The notes: generated from the sequence alone by a model not told the origin. Counted from the stretch's first letter, positions 43,055 to 51,694 are shown. The stretch: DNA of 64,000 nucleotides from Pseudomonas nitroreducens (GCF_014204515.1 NZ_JACHLI010000026.1:1-64000); one strand, 5' to 3'. Numbers and translations: made by a program.

Positions 43055-43888
43055 ATGTCCTCAGGCAAGACCCTTCTGATCACCGGTGCCAGCAGCGGCT
43101 TCGGTCGCGCCCTGGCCGAGCAGGCGCTGGCCGCCGGCCACCGGGTGGTCGGCACCGTGCGCAGCGAACAGGCCCGCGCCGAGCTGGAGCAATTGGCGCC
43201 GGGGCGCATCTTTGCGCGCCTGCTCGACGTCACCGACCTGGCGGCCATCGACCCGCTGGTGGCGGCCATCGAAGCGGACATCGGCGCCATCGACGTGCTG
43301 GTCAACAGCGCCGGCTACGGCCACGAAGGCATCCTCGAAGAGTCGCCGCTGGAGGAGATGCGCCGGCAGTTCGAGGTCAACGTGTTCGGCGCGGTGGCGA
43401 TGATCCGCGCAGTGCTGCCGTTCATGCGCCAGCGGCGCCGCGGGCACATCCTCAACATCACTTCCATGGGCGGCTACATCACCATGCCCGGCATCGCCTA
43501 CTACTGCGGCAGCAAGTTCGCCCTGGAGGGGATTTCCGAAACCCTGGGCAAGGAGGTGGCCGGCCTGGGCATCGCCGTGACGGCGGTGGCGCCGGGGTCA
43601 TTCCGCACCGACTGGGCGGGGCGCTCCATGGTGCGCAGCGCGCGCTGCATCGCCGACTACGACGCGCTGTTCGACCCGGTGCGCCAGGCGCGCCAGGAGA
43701 AGAGCGGCAAGCAGCTGGGCGACCCGCAGAAAGCCGCCCAGGCGATGTTGGTGGCCATCGACGCCGAGCGGACGCCCAGCCACCTGCTGCTGGGCAGCGA
43801 TGCGGTGGGCCTGGTGCGGCAGAAGCTCGCCGCGCTGGAAGAGGAGATCACCCGCTGGGAAGCCCTGAGCCTCTCCACCGACGGCTGA
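43055..43888 (+). CDS. Short-chain dehydrogenase/reductase
   Basis: A 277-residue classical SDR from ATG 43055. The cofactor motif is TGASSGFGRALAEQ, NSAGYG is the NAG-type motif, the catalytic Ser is in NITSMGGYI, and YYCGSKFALEG contains the YxxxK pair. It probably reduces or oxidises a small aldehyde, ketone or alcohol with NADP(H). The substrate is unknown. Expression is probably activated by the divergent AraC-type regulator. Confidence 0.92.
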   Translation: MSSGKTLLITGASSGFGRALAEQALAAGHRVVGTVRSEQARAELEQLAPGRIFARLLDVTDLAAIDPLVAAIEADIGAIDVLVNSAGYGHEGILEESPLEEMRRQFEVNVFGAVAMIRAVLPFMRQRRRGHILNITSMGGYITMPGIAYYCGSKFALEGISETLGKEVAGLGIAVTAVAPGSFRTDWAGRSMVRSARCIADYDALFDPVRQARQEKSGKQLGDPQKAAQAMLVAIDAERTPSHLLLGSDAVGLVRQKLAALEEEITRWEALSLSTDG

Positions 43889-43903
43889 ATCCGCGCGGCT
43901 GGA

Positions 43904-44662
43904 TCAGCGCTCTTCGGGGCGCAGGGTGAGGACCTCGAAGCCCTTGGCGGTAACGGCGACGGTGTGCTCGAACTGCGCCGAGAGCTGGCCGTCGAGGGTG
44001 ACCACGGTCCATTCGTCCTTCAGGGTCTTCACCCCCGAATGGCCCTGGTTGAGCATCGGCTCGATGGTGAACACCATGCCCTCGCGTAGCACCTGGCCGG
44101 TCCGCGGGCGGCCGAAGTGCAGCACCTGCGGCTCTTCGTGCATCTCGCGGCCGATGCCGTGGCCGCAGTAGTCCTCGACCACGCTGTAGCCGTGCTGGCG
44201 GGCGTGCCGCTCGATGGCGTGGCCGACATCGCCCAGGCGCGCGCCGGGCTTCACTGCGCGGATGCCTTTCCACATCGCTTCATAGGTGATCTCCACCAGG
44301 CGTTTCGCCGCCGGGGCGACGTTGCCGATCAGGTAGGTCTTGCTCGAATCGGCGATGAAGCCGTTCTTCTCCAGGGTGATGTCGAAGTTGACGATGTCGC
44401 CGTCTTCCAGGCGCTCGGTCGGCGACGGCACGCCGTGGCAGACCACCTGGTTGCGCGAGGAATTGAGCACGTAGGCGAAGCCGTACTGGCCCTTGCTGGC
44501 GGGGCGCGAGGCAAGTTCGTCGACTATGTAGCGCTCCACCGCATCGTTCACTGCCAGGGTGCTCATGCCTTGCAGCGGCAACTGGTCGACGAAGCCGAAG
44601 ACCTTCGCCAGCAGGCGCCCGGATTCCGCCATCAGGGCCAGCTCGGCCGGGGTCTTGATCAC
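43904..44662 (-). CDS. map: Type I methionine aminopeptidase (secondary copy)
   Basis: A 252-residue cytoplasmic enzyme that removes N-terminal methionine. Metal ligands are visible: two Asp in VNFDITLEKNGFIADSS, His in GHGIGREMHEEP, Glu in FTIEPML and Glu in QFEHTVAV. The substrate His is in VVCHGVPSP. Essential map genes normally lie beside rpsB or the ribosomal protein operons; this one instead overlaps (ATGA) the gene of a ParD-like protein upstream, so it is probably an accessory copy with its own regulation. It could protect against an inhibitor, work under special metal conditions, or act in a toxin-antitoxin-like pair; none of these is shown. Confidence 0.9.
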   Translation of the reverse strand: MIKTPAELALMAESGRLLAKVFGFVDQLPLQGMSTLAVNDAVERYIVDELASRPASKGQYGFAYVLNSSRNQVVCHGVPSPTERLEDGDIVNFDITLEKNGFIADSSKTYLIGNVAPAAKRLVEITYEAMWKGIRAVKPGARLGDVGHAIERHARQHGYSVVEDYCGHGIGREMHEEPQVLHFGRPRTGQVLREGMVFTIEPMLNQGHSGVKTLKDEWTVVTLDGQLSAQFEHTVAVTAKGFEVLTLRPEER

Positions 44663-44868
44663 TTCGCCGCTCCGGCCAGGGGATAGCTGACCCCGGCTTC
44701 CTGCAGTTCGCGGGCGACTATCTGGTTGAAGCTCAGGGTCGGATTCAGCTCGCAGGCCATGCCGATCCTGATCCAGAACGCCGCCTGGGCGTTGACCGAG
44801 CGGCAGCTGACCGAGCTGGCGCGGCGCAGCTGGTCGTGCAGTTCGTCATCGAGGTTGATGATGCCCAT
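44659..44868 (-). CDS. ParD-like ribbon-helix-helix protein
   Basis: A 69-residue protein of the ParD-like family (PF11903 kind), with a short N-terminal strand (GIINLDDELHDQLRRAS) and helices (SVNAQAAFWIRIGMACE, LSFNQIVARELQE). Such proteins are predicted DNA-binding antitoxins. No ParE toxin is present; the following gene is the methionine aminopeptidase, and their start/stop codons overlap. A direct/inverted repeat lies just upstream and is a good candidate for its own operator. Confidence 0.82.
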   Translation of the reverse strand: MGIINLDDELHDQLRRASSVSCRSVNAQAAFWIRIGMACELNPTLSFNQIVARELQEAGVSYPLAGAAK

Positions 44869-44879
44869 GGTGAGTTTCC

Positions 44880-44912
44880 TATATGAACCATTACAAAACG
44901 TATATGGATCAT
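44880..44912 (-). promoter_or_regulatory. Candidate operator of the ParD-like/map operon
   Basis: TATATGAACCAT (44880-44891) and TATATGGATCAT (44901-44912) agree in 10 of 12 bases and repeat at 21 bases, two turns of DNA. The inner parts ATGAACCAT and ATGGATCAT are also inverted copies with one mismatch. The site lies 12-44 bases before the ParD-like start codon, where autorepression is expected. Confidence 0.5.
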
Positions 44913-45027
44913 AAGCAAAGCGACTCGGCGATGCAAAACCCGCCGCCGATGCACTGGGGTATGATCGACCCCTGGCCGGAACTCAAGAGTTTTGTGCCAA
45001 TCACTCTGAATCGGCCGGAACCCCGCC

Positions 45028-45819
45028 ATGCTCAACATCCCCCTGCACAGCGTCGACGCCACGCCCAGGCCGGTGCTGGCCATTGCCAGCGACTATCCGC
45101 TGGGCAAGCTGCTGAGCGCCCATGCTCACCGGCGGGCGCAGTTCCTCTACGGCATGAGCGGGCTGATGGAAGTCGAAACCGAGGACGGCGCCTGGGTGAT
45201 TCCGCCCTACAGCGGCGTGTGGATTCCACCGGGCAAGCGCCATCGCGTGCTGATGCGCGGGGTGAGCACGCGCAGCCTGTACATCGAGCCGGATGTGCCG
45301 GTGCGCGATAGTGCGCTGTGCGAGGCGGTGGTGGTGTCGCCGCTGCTGCACCAGTTGCTGCTGGCCAGCGCGGCGGTGCCGGCGCTGTATGACGAGCAGG
45401 GCCGCGACGGCGACCTGGTGCGCCTGCTGCTCCTCGAGCTGCGCAGTGCGCCGAGCCTGCCGCTGTTCGCGCCGTTCCCGCGGGATGCACGGCTGGCCGA
45501 GTTGTGCCGCGAGTTCATGCGCGAGCCGGGCATCGGCGTGCTGGAAGACGACTGGGCGGCGCTGCTGAGTTGCAGCGCGCGGACCTTCCGCCGGCTGTTC
45601 CGTCAGCAGACCGGGCTATCCTTCGGCGCCTGGCGCCAGCAGGCCTGCCTGCTCGCCGCGGTCACCCGCCTGGCCGCCGGCACGCCGGTGACGCGGGTGG
45701 CGCTGGAGCTGGGCTATGACAGCCCCAGCGCGTTTTCCAGCATGTTCCGCCGTTGCCTGGGCAGCGCGCCGAGCGCCTACCTGCGCGCGCTGAACGTCGC
45801 CGAGGAGGGCGCGGCCTAG
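45028..45819 (+). CDS. AraC-family regulator with cupin sensor domain
   Basis: A 263-residue regulator. Residues of about 10-100 form a cupin (HAHRRAQFLYGMSGLMEV, WVIPPYSGVWIPPGKRH), and about 155-255 form the AraC helix-turn-helix (LEDDWAALLSCSARTFRRL; PVTRVALELGYDSPSAFSS). No catabolic gene follows in the same direction; it faces the end of the rpmJ2 gene. Its target is unknown. Confidence 0.9.
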   Translation: MLNIPLHSVDATPRPVLAIASDYPLGKLLSAHAHRRAQFLYGMSGLMEVETEDGAWVIPPYSGVWIPPGKRHRVLMRGVSTRSLYIEPDVPVRDSALCEAVVVSPLLHQLLLASAAVPALYDEQGRDGDLVRLLLLELRSAPSLPLFAPFPRDARLAELCREFMREPGIGVLEDDWAALLSCSARTFRRLFRQQTGLSFGAWRQQACLLAAVTRLAAGTPVTRVALELGYDSPSAFSSMFRRCLGSAPSAYLRALNVAEEGAA

Positions 45820-45837
45820 CCCTGCCAGCCGCCGGCC

Positions 45838-45987
45838 TCAGCGCCTGACCTTCGGCTTCGGCCGGCCCTGGACACATTTGAAGCGCGGGTTGGACTTGCA
45901 GATCACGTAGACCCGGCCACGGCGCCGCACCACCTGGCAATCGCGGTGGCGCAGCTTGGCGGTCTTCAGCGAGGCGAGGACTTTCAT
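45838..45987 (-). CDS. rpmJ: Ribosomal protein L36, zinc-independent paralogue
   Basis: A 49-residue L36 of the type lacking the complete zinc ribbon. The family core is clear (MKVLASLKTAK, CQVVRRRGRVYVICKSNPRF), but the first CxxC pair is replaced (LRHRDCQ). It is the spare copy that replaces the zinc-containing L36 when zinc is short. Its start overlaps the stop of the L31 gene (ATGA), and the two share a Zur box. Confidence 0.93.
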   Translation of the reverse strand: MKVLASLKTAKLRHRDCQVVRRRGRVYVICKSNPRFKCVQGRPKPKVRR

Positions 45988-46250
45988 CAGGCGCCCTTGT
46001 TGCCGGCAAACCCGGCGAAGCGCTTGTTGAAGCCGGCCACGCGGCCCTCGGACTTGGTCTTGCGCTGCTCGCCGGTGTAGACCGGGTGCGAGGCGCTGGA
46101 GACGTCCAGGGTCATGTAGGGGTAGGTCTGGCCATCGCTGTGGGTGTAGGTCTTGTCCGTGTCCACGGTGGAGCGGATCAGGAAGAACGCATCGGCGGTG
46201 GTGTCGTGGAAGAGCACCAGGCGGTAGTCGGGATGGATACCGGGTTTCAT
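45987..46250 (-). CDS. rpmE2: Ribosomal protein L31 type B, zinc-independent
   Basis: An 87-residue type B L31 (MKPGIHPDYRLVLFHDTTAD, SHPVYTGEQRKTKSEGRV) without the CxxC zinc site of type A. It replaces zinc-containing L31 on the ribosome during zinc limitation, freeing zinc. The start at 46250 follows AAAGGAG. It is the first gene of a two-gene operon with rpmJ and lies just behind a Zur box. Confidence 0.96.
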   Translation of the reverse strand: MKPGIHPDYRLVLFHDTTADAFFLIRSTVDTDKTYTHSDGQTYPYMTLDVSSASHPVYTGEQRKTKSEGRVAGFNKRFAGFAGNKGA

Positions 46251-46269
46251 GGGGAATCTCCTTTCTGTG

Positions 46270-46286
46270 ATGTAATAATATTACAT
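46270..46286 (-). promoter_or_regulatory. Zur box upstream of rpmE2-rpmJ
   Basis: ATGTAAT-AAT-ATTACAT is a perfect 7-3-7 palindrome with the typical Zur core, 19 bases before the L31 start codon. Zinc-loaded Zur should repress the pair. Confidence 0.85.
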
Positions 46287-46366
46287 TGTCTTTCGCAGAA
46301 AGACGAGATTCATTCGCAACAGTGCCGATCAATGGTCGGCGTGTCGCTCTCCCCGAGGCCGGCTGG

Positions 46367-46852
46367 TCAGCGCTCCAGCCCCAGTCGCTGGTGCCACTGC
46401 GCGATGGACTCCTGCGGGTAGCCGTCGAACTGCAGATCGTGCGGGCCGGCCTGCACCTCGACCCATTCCGCCTTCGAATCCAGCAGCAGGTGGGTGTGCT
46501 CCGGCGGCACCGGCAACGGCGTGTCGATGGCCGAGGCGAAGGGGTGGACCAGCTCCGGCCATTGCGCGTCGTACAGCCACAGGCCGCTGCCGCAGAGGCT
46601 GCAGAAATGCCGCTCGGCGCCGCTGGTGCGGGTGCGCTGCCCGGCCTCGCGCAGCTTGGCGTGGTAGATGCTGATGTGCTTGCGCCCGCGCACCTTGAGG
46701 CTGGCGGCATCGCCGCCGAGGTTGATGGCGTAGCCACCGCCGCCCTGGGTCTTGCGGCAGATCGAGCAGTAGCAGCGCTGGTAGGGGTAGGGATGGGCGC
46801 TGTGCAGGCTGAAGTGCACGGCGCCGCAGTGGCAGGAACCTTCGAGCAGCAT
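46367..46852 (-). CDS. GFA-family zinc-binding protein
   Basis: A 161-residue member of the CENP-V/GFA family with the cysteines GSCHCGAVHF, RCYCSICRKTQGGGG and FCSLCGSGLW. The family is proposed to act on glutathione adducts, but the reaction is unproven for this branch. It is encoded upstream of rpmE2 in the same direction, with the Zur box between them, so it is probably not under the same control. Confidence 0.85.
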   Translation of the reverse strand: MLLEGSCHCGAVHFSLHSAHPYPYQRCYCSICRKTQGGGGYAINLGGDAASLKVRGRKHISIYHAKLREAGQRTRTSGAERHFCSLCGSGLWLYDAQWPELVHPFASAIDTPLPVPPEHTHLLLDSKAEWVEVQAGPHDLQFDGYPQESIAQWHQRLGLER

Positions 46853-46980
46853 GGGGGTTCTCCCGGACGGTTGTCTGGCAGTTGACCGTAGCGCACGCCG
46901 GGGATTCAGCTGCGCTGACGTTCGTCACTGAAGGGAGAGAGGTCTGCCGGTGGAGCAATACAGTTTGCTTGGGAAAGGCG

Positions 46981-47011
46981 CCGCCGCTTCTACCGGAGCG
47001 GCGGTGTTTTT
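46981..47011 (+). terminator. Plus-strand terminator-like hairpin without an upstream gene
   Basis: CCGCCGCT (46981-46988) pairs with AGCGGCGG (46997-47004) across an 8-base loop, followed by TGTTTTT. No plus-strand gene ends here; a small RNA starting in about 46860-46930 is possible. Confidence 0.45.
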
Positions 47012-47058
47012 CAGTCAGCGATGTTTCGGGCGCTGTCGGGAATACCGTGCAAGTTCTT

Positions 47059-47178
47059 ACCCTCACCCCAGCCCTCTCCCTCAGGGAGAGGGGGCAGATC
47101 GTGCCGGCTGACGATGAGTTTTTATCCTGCACCGAACGGCACCCTCTCCCGCGTGCGGGAGAGGGTGCGGGTGGGGGT
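47059..47178. repeat. CCCTCTCCC/GGGAGAGGG repeat element
   Basis: Second copy of the element at 28011-28119, with CCCTCACCCC, the centre ATCGTGCCGGCTGACG and a closing GGGAGAGGGTG. It lies just past the end of the binding-protein gene. Together with the hairpin at 46981 it fills the 46853-47196 gap. Confidence 0.8.
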
Positions 47179-47196
47179 AAAGACCAGTGACAGGCC

Positions 47197-48243
47197 TCAG
47201 CGCGCCGCCCAGGCGTTGAAGCGCTGCTGCAGTTGCTCGCCGTGGTCGGCCCAGAAGCTGGCGTCCATCGCCAGCTGCTTGCTCAGGTTTTCCGGCGCGC
47301 TGGGCAGGTCGCGGGCCTGGGCCGGGGCGATCTCGGCGGCGGCGGCGAGGTTCACCGGGCCGTAGGCGATGTGGTCGGAATAGGCCTTCTGCTGCTGGGT
47401 CTGCAGGGCGAACTCGATGAACTTGCGGCCTTCGGCGGCGTTCTTCGCGCCCTTGGGAATGGCGTAGGTCTCGATGTCGTAGATGCCACCGTCCCACACC
47501 ACCTTCAGGTTGCTCTCGTTCTGCACGGCGGCAATGCGGCCGTTGTACACCGCGCTCATCACCACGTCACCGGACATCAGGTACTGCGGCGGCTGCGCGC
47601 CGGCCTCCCACCACTGGATGTACGGCTTGATCTCGTCGAGCTTGCGGAACGCGCGGTCCTGGCCTTCCTGGGTGGCGAGCAGGGTATAGATGTCCTTGTA
47701 TGGCACGCCGTCGGCCATCAGCGCGTACTCCAGGGTGTACATCGGGCTCTTGCGCAGGCCGCGCTTGCCCGGGTACTTCTTCACGTCCCAGAAGTCGGCC
47801 CAGCCGGTGGGCGCGACCTTCAGCTTGTCGGCGTTGTAGGCCAGCACCGTGGACCAGACGAAGATGCCGGCGCCGCAGGGCTGGATCGCGCCCTTGACCA
47901 CCTTGGGCGTCATCGCGGCGATGGCCGGGTCGCTGCCGATCTCCTCCAGCAGACCTTCGTCACAGGCGCGGGCCAGTTCGGGCATCTCCAGCTCGACCAC
48001 GTCCCAGGTGACGCTGCCGGTGTCGACCTGGATCTTCACCTTGGCCATCTCGCCGTTGAACTCGTCGGCGATGATCTTGCTGCCGGTCTGGGCGCTGTAG
48101 GGTTCGTAGTAGGCCTTCTGCTGCGCGGCCTTGTTGGCACCACCCTGGGAGGCGACAGTGATGTCGGCCAGGGCGAGGCCGGATGTGGCAATGAGGGGAA
48201 GGCAGAGGGAAAAGGCGAGGGCGGTATTCAGAGGCTTTGGCAT
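47197..48243 (-). CDS. PotD-like ABC substrate-binding protein, orphan
   Basis: A 348-residue periplasmic binding protein from ATG 48243, with a signal peptide ending SGLALAD. The pattern is that of the spermidine/putrescine-type extracellular family (ITVASQGGANKAAQQKAYYE, VTWDVVELEMPELARACDEG, WADFWDVKKYPGKRG, YLMSGDVVMSAVYNGRIAAV). No permease or ATPase is adjacent. It diverges from a PucR regulator, which may respond to the same amine or nitrogen compound. Confidence 0.9.
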   Translation of the reverse strand: MPKPLNTALAFSLCLPLIATSGLALADITVASQGGANKAAQQKAYYEPYSAQTGSKIIADEFNGEMAKVKIQVDTGSVTWDVVELEMPELARACDEGLLEEIGSDPAIAAMTPKVVKGAIQPCGAGIFVWSTVLAYNADKLKVAPTGWADFWDVKKYPGKRGLRKSPMYTLEYALMADGVPYKDIYTLLATQEGQDRAFRKLDEIKPYIQWWEAGAQPPQYLMSGDVVMSAVYNGRIAAVQNESNLKVVWDGGIYDIETYAIPKGAKNAAEGRKFIEFALQTQQQKAYSDHIAYGPVNLAAAAEIAPAQARDLPSAPENLSKQLAMDASFWADHGEQLQQRFNAWAAR

Positions 48244-48471
48244 TGTTATGGGCTCCGATGGGTCGTCAGGAGGCCGCCACGGCATGGCGGCCGAGCGCGG
48301 GATCTGGCTGGGCTCGAGGACCAGTGTCGGCGCCGCTGCGGCGCGGTGACATCAGACGGATTTACAAATCGCCTGGATATGGTTCATACCTTTGTACGTA
48401 GTGCTGTCGGCAGAGGCTGTGGTTTGCTCCGCCGACACCTCGTTCTTCCGTCTTTGCCCGCGAGCCCGCCC

Positions 48472-49956
48472 ATGCCCATTTCCATCCAGGACATTCTCGA
48501 CGACCCCGCACTGGTCACCCGTCTGGTCAGCGGCGCCCAGCACGCCCAGCGGCGCCTGCGCTGGGCGCATGTCTGCGAGCTGCCCGACCCGGCGCAGTGG
48601 CTGGGCGAGGGCGAGCTGCTGATGACCACCGGGATGGGCATTCCGGCGGGCGCAGAGCCCCAGCGTGATTACGTCGAGCGCCTGGCCGCCGCCCGTGTCG
48701 CCGGGCTGATGCTGGGCGAGAACATGCAGGCGCCACGGGACATCGACGCCCTGCTGGCCACCGCCCAGCGCCTGGATTTCCCCTTGCTGCTGATCCACAA
48801 GTCGGTGCCGTTCTCGGCGGTGGCGCGGGCGATCATCGACACCAGCAAGCAGGAGGAACTGGAGCGCCGCAGCGCCGTCACGCGCATTTACGAGAGCGCG
48901 CGCATGGGCCTGCGCCACAACGGCCTGGAGTTTCTCCTGGAGCGGCTGGCGGCAGACCTGCGCACGCAGCTCTACCTGTTCGACGCGCAGAGCCTGGAAC
49001 CCTGGCAGCCGGCCCTGGCGTCGTTGCCGGCCCACTGGCGCGAACGCCTGGGCCGGCGCAGCAGCACGGCGACCACGGTGACCCGGCATGCCACCGAGGA
49101 GGGCGACGCGCTGTCCATGGCGCTGCCGTCGATCCCGGCGTGCAAGGTCCTGGCTTGCGGCGGCCTGCTCGACTACGGGCTGCTGCACCATGTCACCGCG
49201 GTACTGGGCATCGAGCTGGAGCGCCAGCAGGTCGAACAGGAGCGCGTGCTGCGCCAGGGTGGCGAGCTGCTCGACGACCTGCTGCAGCAGCGCCTCAGCG
49301 AAAGGCCTGCCCACGAGCGGTTGAGCGCCATGGGCTATGCGGTGGGCAAGGCGGTGTTCGCCATTGCCCGTGGCCTGGCGCAATTGCCCGAGCGCTGGAG
49401 CCAGCGTCTGCAGTTGCAGGGCGTGGCGACCTTGGCACGAGCCCAGGGCGAGGAGTTGATCCTGCTGCTGGCGAATGTTGAATCGGCGCCGGCGGTGCAG
49501 CAGGTGCTGGGTTGCCCGCTGGGGTTGTCCGATCCGCTGGGGCATGCGGGGCGCACCAGCGAGGCCCTGCGCGAGGCGCGCCTGGCCCTGGCGCACACCT
49601 CGGCGAGCCGTCCGCTGGCGCATTACGCGCGCGCCGCTGGCGAACTGCTGTGGCTGCCTTCCAGCCTGGAAGAGGCGCTACTGGTGCATCGCCGTGCGCT
49701 GGGTGCCCTGGCCGACTACGACGGCGAACACAGCGCCCAGCTGCAGCAGACCCTGCAGGTATTCCTGGAACAGAACCGCTCGTGGCAGAAGACCGCCGAG
49801 CGGCTCAGCGTGCACCGGCAGACCCTGGTCTATCGCATCCGCCGCATCGAGGAGATCACCGGCCTGTCGCTGGACTCCACCGAGGACGTCGCCGTCCTCT
49901 GGATCGCCCTGCGCGCCGCGCAGATCGCCGGGTTGGGCAACGACCTCAGGGAATGA
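48472..49956 (+). CDS. PucR-family transcriptional regulator
   Basis: A 494-residue regulator from ATG 48472. The N-terminal PucR domain (IQDILDDPALVTRLVSGA, GEGELLMTTGMGI) is followed by a GGDEF-like middle part and a C-terminal PucR helix-turn-helix (FLEQNRSWQKTAERLSVHR, LVYRIRRIEEITGLSL). The family controls purine, amine and amino-acid use. It diverges from the PotD-like gene and converges on the cupin gene, whose last 11 bases overlap its own end. It probably controls the neighbouring FAD oxidase and binding protein. Confidence 0.92.
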   Translation: MPISIQDILDDPALVTRLVSGAQHAQRRLRWAHVCELPDPAQWLGEGELLMTTGMGIPAGAEPQRDYVERLAAARVAGLMLGENMQAPRDIDALLATAQRLDFPLLLIHKSVPFSAVARAIIDTSKQEELERRSAVTRIYESARMGLRHNGLEFLLERLAADLRTQLYLFDAQSLEPWQPALASLPAHWRERLGRRSSTATTVTRHATEEGDALSMALPSIPACKVLACGGLLDYGLLHHVTAVLGIELERQQVEQERVLRQGGELLDDLLQQRLSERPAHERLSAMGYAVGKAVFAIARGLAQLPERWSQRLQLQGVATLARAQGEELILLLANVESAPAVQQVLGCPLGLSDPLGHAGRTSEALREARLALAHTSASRPLAHYARAAGELLWLPSSLEEALLVHRRALGALADYDGEHSAQLQQTLQVFLEQNRSWQKTAERLSVHRQTLVYRIRRIEEITGLSLDSTEDVAVLWIALRAAQIAGLGNDLRE

Positions 49957-50290
49957 TCACGAAGCTCTTGCGCAGGGTTTCGCGGATGTCCCAGGTGCCC
50001 TGGCAGTTTTCCGGGAAAAGGATGGCGTCGCCGGCGCGCAGCTCGATCGGCTCGCCGCCATCGGGGAGGAAGAAGCCGTGGCCGCTGATGAAGTGGCTGA
50101 ACTCGCGCTGCAGGATCTGCCGGCGGAAACGCCCCGGCGAACACTCCCACACGCCGGTGAGCAGCCCACCCTGACCCTCGGCGGCATGGGTCGCCGCCTC
50201 GGCGATGGGGGTGCCGACCGGCTCCTTGGCGGGCACGGCGGCGGGCAGGGCGAAGCGGGCGGTGTCGGGCAGGTGGATCGGCTGGTTCAT
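49946..50290 (-). CDS. Cupin-domain protein (DUF861/EutQ-like)
   Basis: A 114-residue single cupin from ATG 50290 with a clear AAGGAG site. Core motifs are LLTGVWECSPGRFRRQIL, EFSHFISGHGFFLPDGG and LRAGDAILFPENCQGTWDI. DUF861 cupins often accompany amine and amino-acid oxidases; their activity is mostly unknown. It lies 18 bases after the FAD oxidoreductase gene, so they form an operon. Confidence 0.88.
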   Translation of the reverse strand: MNQPIHLPDTARFALPAAVPAKEPVGTPIAEAATHAAEGQGGLLTGVWECSPGRFRRQILQREFSHFISGHGFFLPDGGEPIELRAGDAILFPENCQGTWDIRETLRKSFVIIP

Positions 50291-50308
50291 GGCGGTCTCC
50301 TTGCGCAC

Positions 50309-51694
50309 TCAGGCGCTCTTGTCTTCCAGGCCCACGGGGGCGAATTTGGCCAGTCGCAGATCGATCCACGATGGCTTGCGGTTCTGCGCTTCGGCCTGCT
50401 CCTTGCGCTGCACGGCGCCGCGCACCATCAGGCCGCCGACGTAACGCACCGGCTCGGGCGGAAAGCGCTTGGGCTGGCGGCCGACCAGACCGCAGCGGCT
50501 CCACTCGTCATTGCGCCCCAGCACCAGGCTGGCGAGAATGCGCCCGCCCAGGCGGGTCGGACCGACGCCGTTGCCGCTCCAGCCGATGCCGTAGAAGATG
50601 TGCGGCGCGCCGTCGAGGTGGCCGAACACCGGCATGCTGTCGTAGGTGCGATCGATCGGGCCGCACCAGGCGTGGGTGATGGCTTCGTCGGCGAGGTTGG
50701 GGTAGGTGCGGCGGAAGTCCTGCTCGGTTTCCTCGGTCAGGCGCGGGTTGTCGTCGAAGCTGTCGTCGATCCGGCTGGCGTAGTTGATCATCCCGGTGCC
50801 CTTGCCGAAGGCAATGCGACCGTCCTTCGTGGTGCGGTAGAAGTCGACCATCAGCTGTGAGTCGGTGATGGATTCGCCGCCGGTCCAGCCGATCTGCTCC
50901 AGGCGCTCGGGCATCGGCCGGGTGGCGACTATGGTGCTGGTGACCGGCAAAACCATGCGGCTCAATTCCGGAACCTGCGCGGCCCAGGCGTTGGTGGCGA
51001 GCACCACGCGCGGCGCGGTGACCGAACCGTAAGGCGTGCGCAGCACAGCCGGCTGGCTGCGCTGGATGTCGTCCACCTGGGTGTTCTCGAAGATGCGCAC
51101 GCCCTTCTCCAGGGCGACCCGGCGCAGACCACGGGCGAGGCGGGCGGGCTGCACGGTGGCGTTGCTGTCCTCGATCACCCCTTCCAGGTGCTGGCGCGAG
51201 CCGGCGCGGCGTTCCACCTCGTTGTCCGGCAGGCTGCGGAAGACGTTGGCGCCCAGGCTTTCACAGGTGCGCTGCACGCCTTTCCAGGAGCCGCGCTGGG
51301 CGGCGGTGGTGGCGGTCCACAGCCAGCCTCCACGACGGAAGTGCGCGTCGATGCCGTGCTCCTCGCAGAACTGGCCGATCTCGGCGATGTTCGCCTCCGA
51401 GGCGCGGGCCAGGCGCAACGCTTCCTCCTGGCCGCACTGCTCCACCAGCGAACTGATCTTCGGCCACCAGGACATCACGAAGCCGCCGTTGCGCCCCGAG
51501 GCGCCGCCGCCGCAGATGTCCCGCTCGAGGATCACGATGCGGCACTTGGGATCCAGCTCCAGCAGGCGCAGAGCCGTCCACAGGCCTACGAAGCCGCCGC
51601 CGATGATGGCGACGTCGGCCTCGAGATGTTCCCGCAGCGGTTCGGTGGGGGTGAGTTCGTCGGCGATTTCCTGGAGCCAGAGGGAGCGCTTCAT
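50309..51694 (-). CDS. FAD-dependent amine/amino-acid oxidoreductase (DAO family)
   Basis: A 461-residue flavoprotein. The dinucleotide motif is VAIIGGGFVGLWTALRLLE, followed by ERDICGGGASGRNGGFVMSW; the C-terminal FAD contacts include AWCGPIDRTYDSMPVFGH and FYGIGWSGNGVGPTRLGG. It resembles PauB/PuuB-type oxidases acting on amines. Co-transcription with a DUF861 cupin and closeness to PucR, agmatine deiminase and polyamine-binding genes support an amine substrate. The ribosome site is weak. Confidence 0.87.
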   Translation of the reverse strand: MKRSLWLQEIADELTPTEPLREHLEADVAIIGGGFVGLWTALRLLELDPKCRIVILERDICGGGASGRNGGFVMSWWPKISSLVEQCGQEEALRLARASEANIAEIGQFCEEHGIDAHFRRGGWLWTATTAAQRGSWKGVQRTCESLGANVFRSLPDNEVERRAGSRQHLEGVIEDSNATVQPARLARGLRRVALEKGVRIFENTQVDDIQRSQPAVLRTPYGSVTAPRVVLATNAWAAQVPELSRMVLPVTSTIVATRPMPERLEQIGWTGGESITDSQLMVDFYRTTKDGRIAFGKGTGMINYASRIDDSFDDNPRLTEETEQDFRRTYPNLADEAITHAWCGPIDRTYDSMPVFGHLDGAPHIFYGIGWSGNGVGPTRLGGRILASLVLGRNDEWSRCGLVGRQPKRFPPEPVRYVGGLMVRGAVQRKEQAEAQNRKPSWIDLRLAKFAPVGLEDKSA

